From NCBI GenBank assembly GCA_015223015.1, contig JADFWK010000232.1, forward strand, positions 1 through 5,831: a stretch of DNA of 5,831 bases, written 5' to 3'. The translations under genes and the position numbers were made by a program. The notes beneath the pieces were generated by a model. It did not search any database. It was not told the origin of the DNA and saw nothing but the letters and a program-made list of their open reading frames with translations. Every line of letters begins with the position of its first letter. Position 1 is the first letter of the stretch. This stretch comes from Pseudomonadota bacterium (GTDB lineage Bacteria; Desulfobacterota; DSM-4660; Desulfatiglandales; B25-G16). Below, piece after piece: positions 5,800-5,831 of the stretch.

Positions 5800-5831
5800 C
5801 TAAAAAGGAAATTCTTCAATTCAATCAATCA

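Overview
The window looks like chromosomal DNA from a Gram-negative bacterium. The largest gene encodes a predicted outer-membrane protein with a signal peptide, an Omp85-type barrel and a C-terminal phenylalanine. The large intergenic gaps, the moderate base composition and the association of a crotonase with lipid-type hydrolases would fit a deltaproteobacterial (Desulfobacterota-like) genome. That placement is inference only, because no rRNA or other phylogenetic marker is present.

Layout, left to right. Bases 2-91 are the last 29 codons of a crotonase-family (enoyl-CoA hydratase/isomerase-like) gene that began outside the window. After 90 bases comes a complete 390-residue major facilitator superfamily transporter (182-1354, +). 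An AT-rich intergenic stretch of 723 bases follows (1355-2077). It has no convincing gene but holds several inverted repeats, four plus-strand TTGACA hexamers including a tandem 9-mer, and an 11-base inverted pair GCCCTTGACAC whose flanks also match. The last TTGACA copy probably serves the next gene.

That gene (2078-5128, +, 1016 residues) is the centrepiece. In one chain it joins a signal peptide, a gluzincin-type metallopeptidase domain with HELTH and a downstream EGEA motif, a TolB/PD40-like beta-propeller, a lysine/glutamate-rich linker and an Omp85-superfamily barrel with an RGY motif and terminal Phe. No POTRA domain is visible. The natural reading is an outer-membrane-anchored protease in which the propeller and peptidase lie on the periplasmic side, but the substrate is unknown.

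Downstream (5129-5831) the plus strand carries no credible gene. The minus strand carries two decayed remnants: an alpha/beta-hydrolase piece with the GHSFGG nucleophile elbow but both ends lost (5161-5412), and the C-terminal third of an NAPE-PLD-like metallo-beta-lactamase-fold hydrolase (5444-5733), which has a frameshift and ends abruptly. Immediately beyond this edge is a near-consensus sigma-70 promoter (5763-5792) reading out of the window to the right, again using the CCCTTGACAC sequence.

Functionally, the crotonase tail and transporter may be co-transcribed, though this is not shown. The peptidase-barrel gene appears to be transcribed alone. The right side looks like a site of gene loss.
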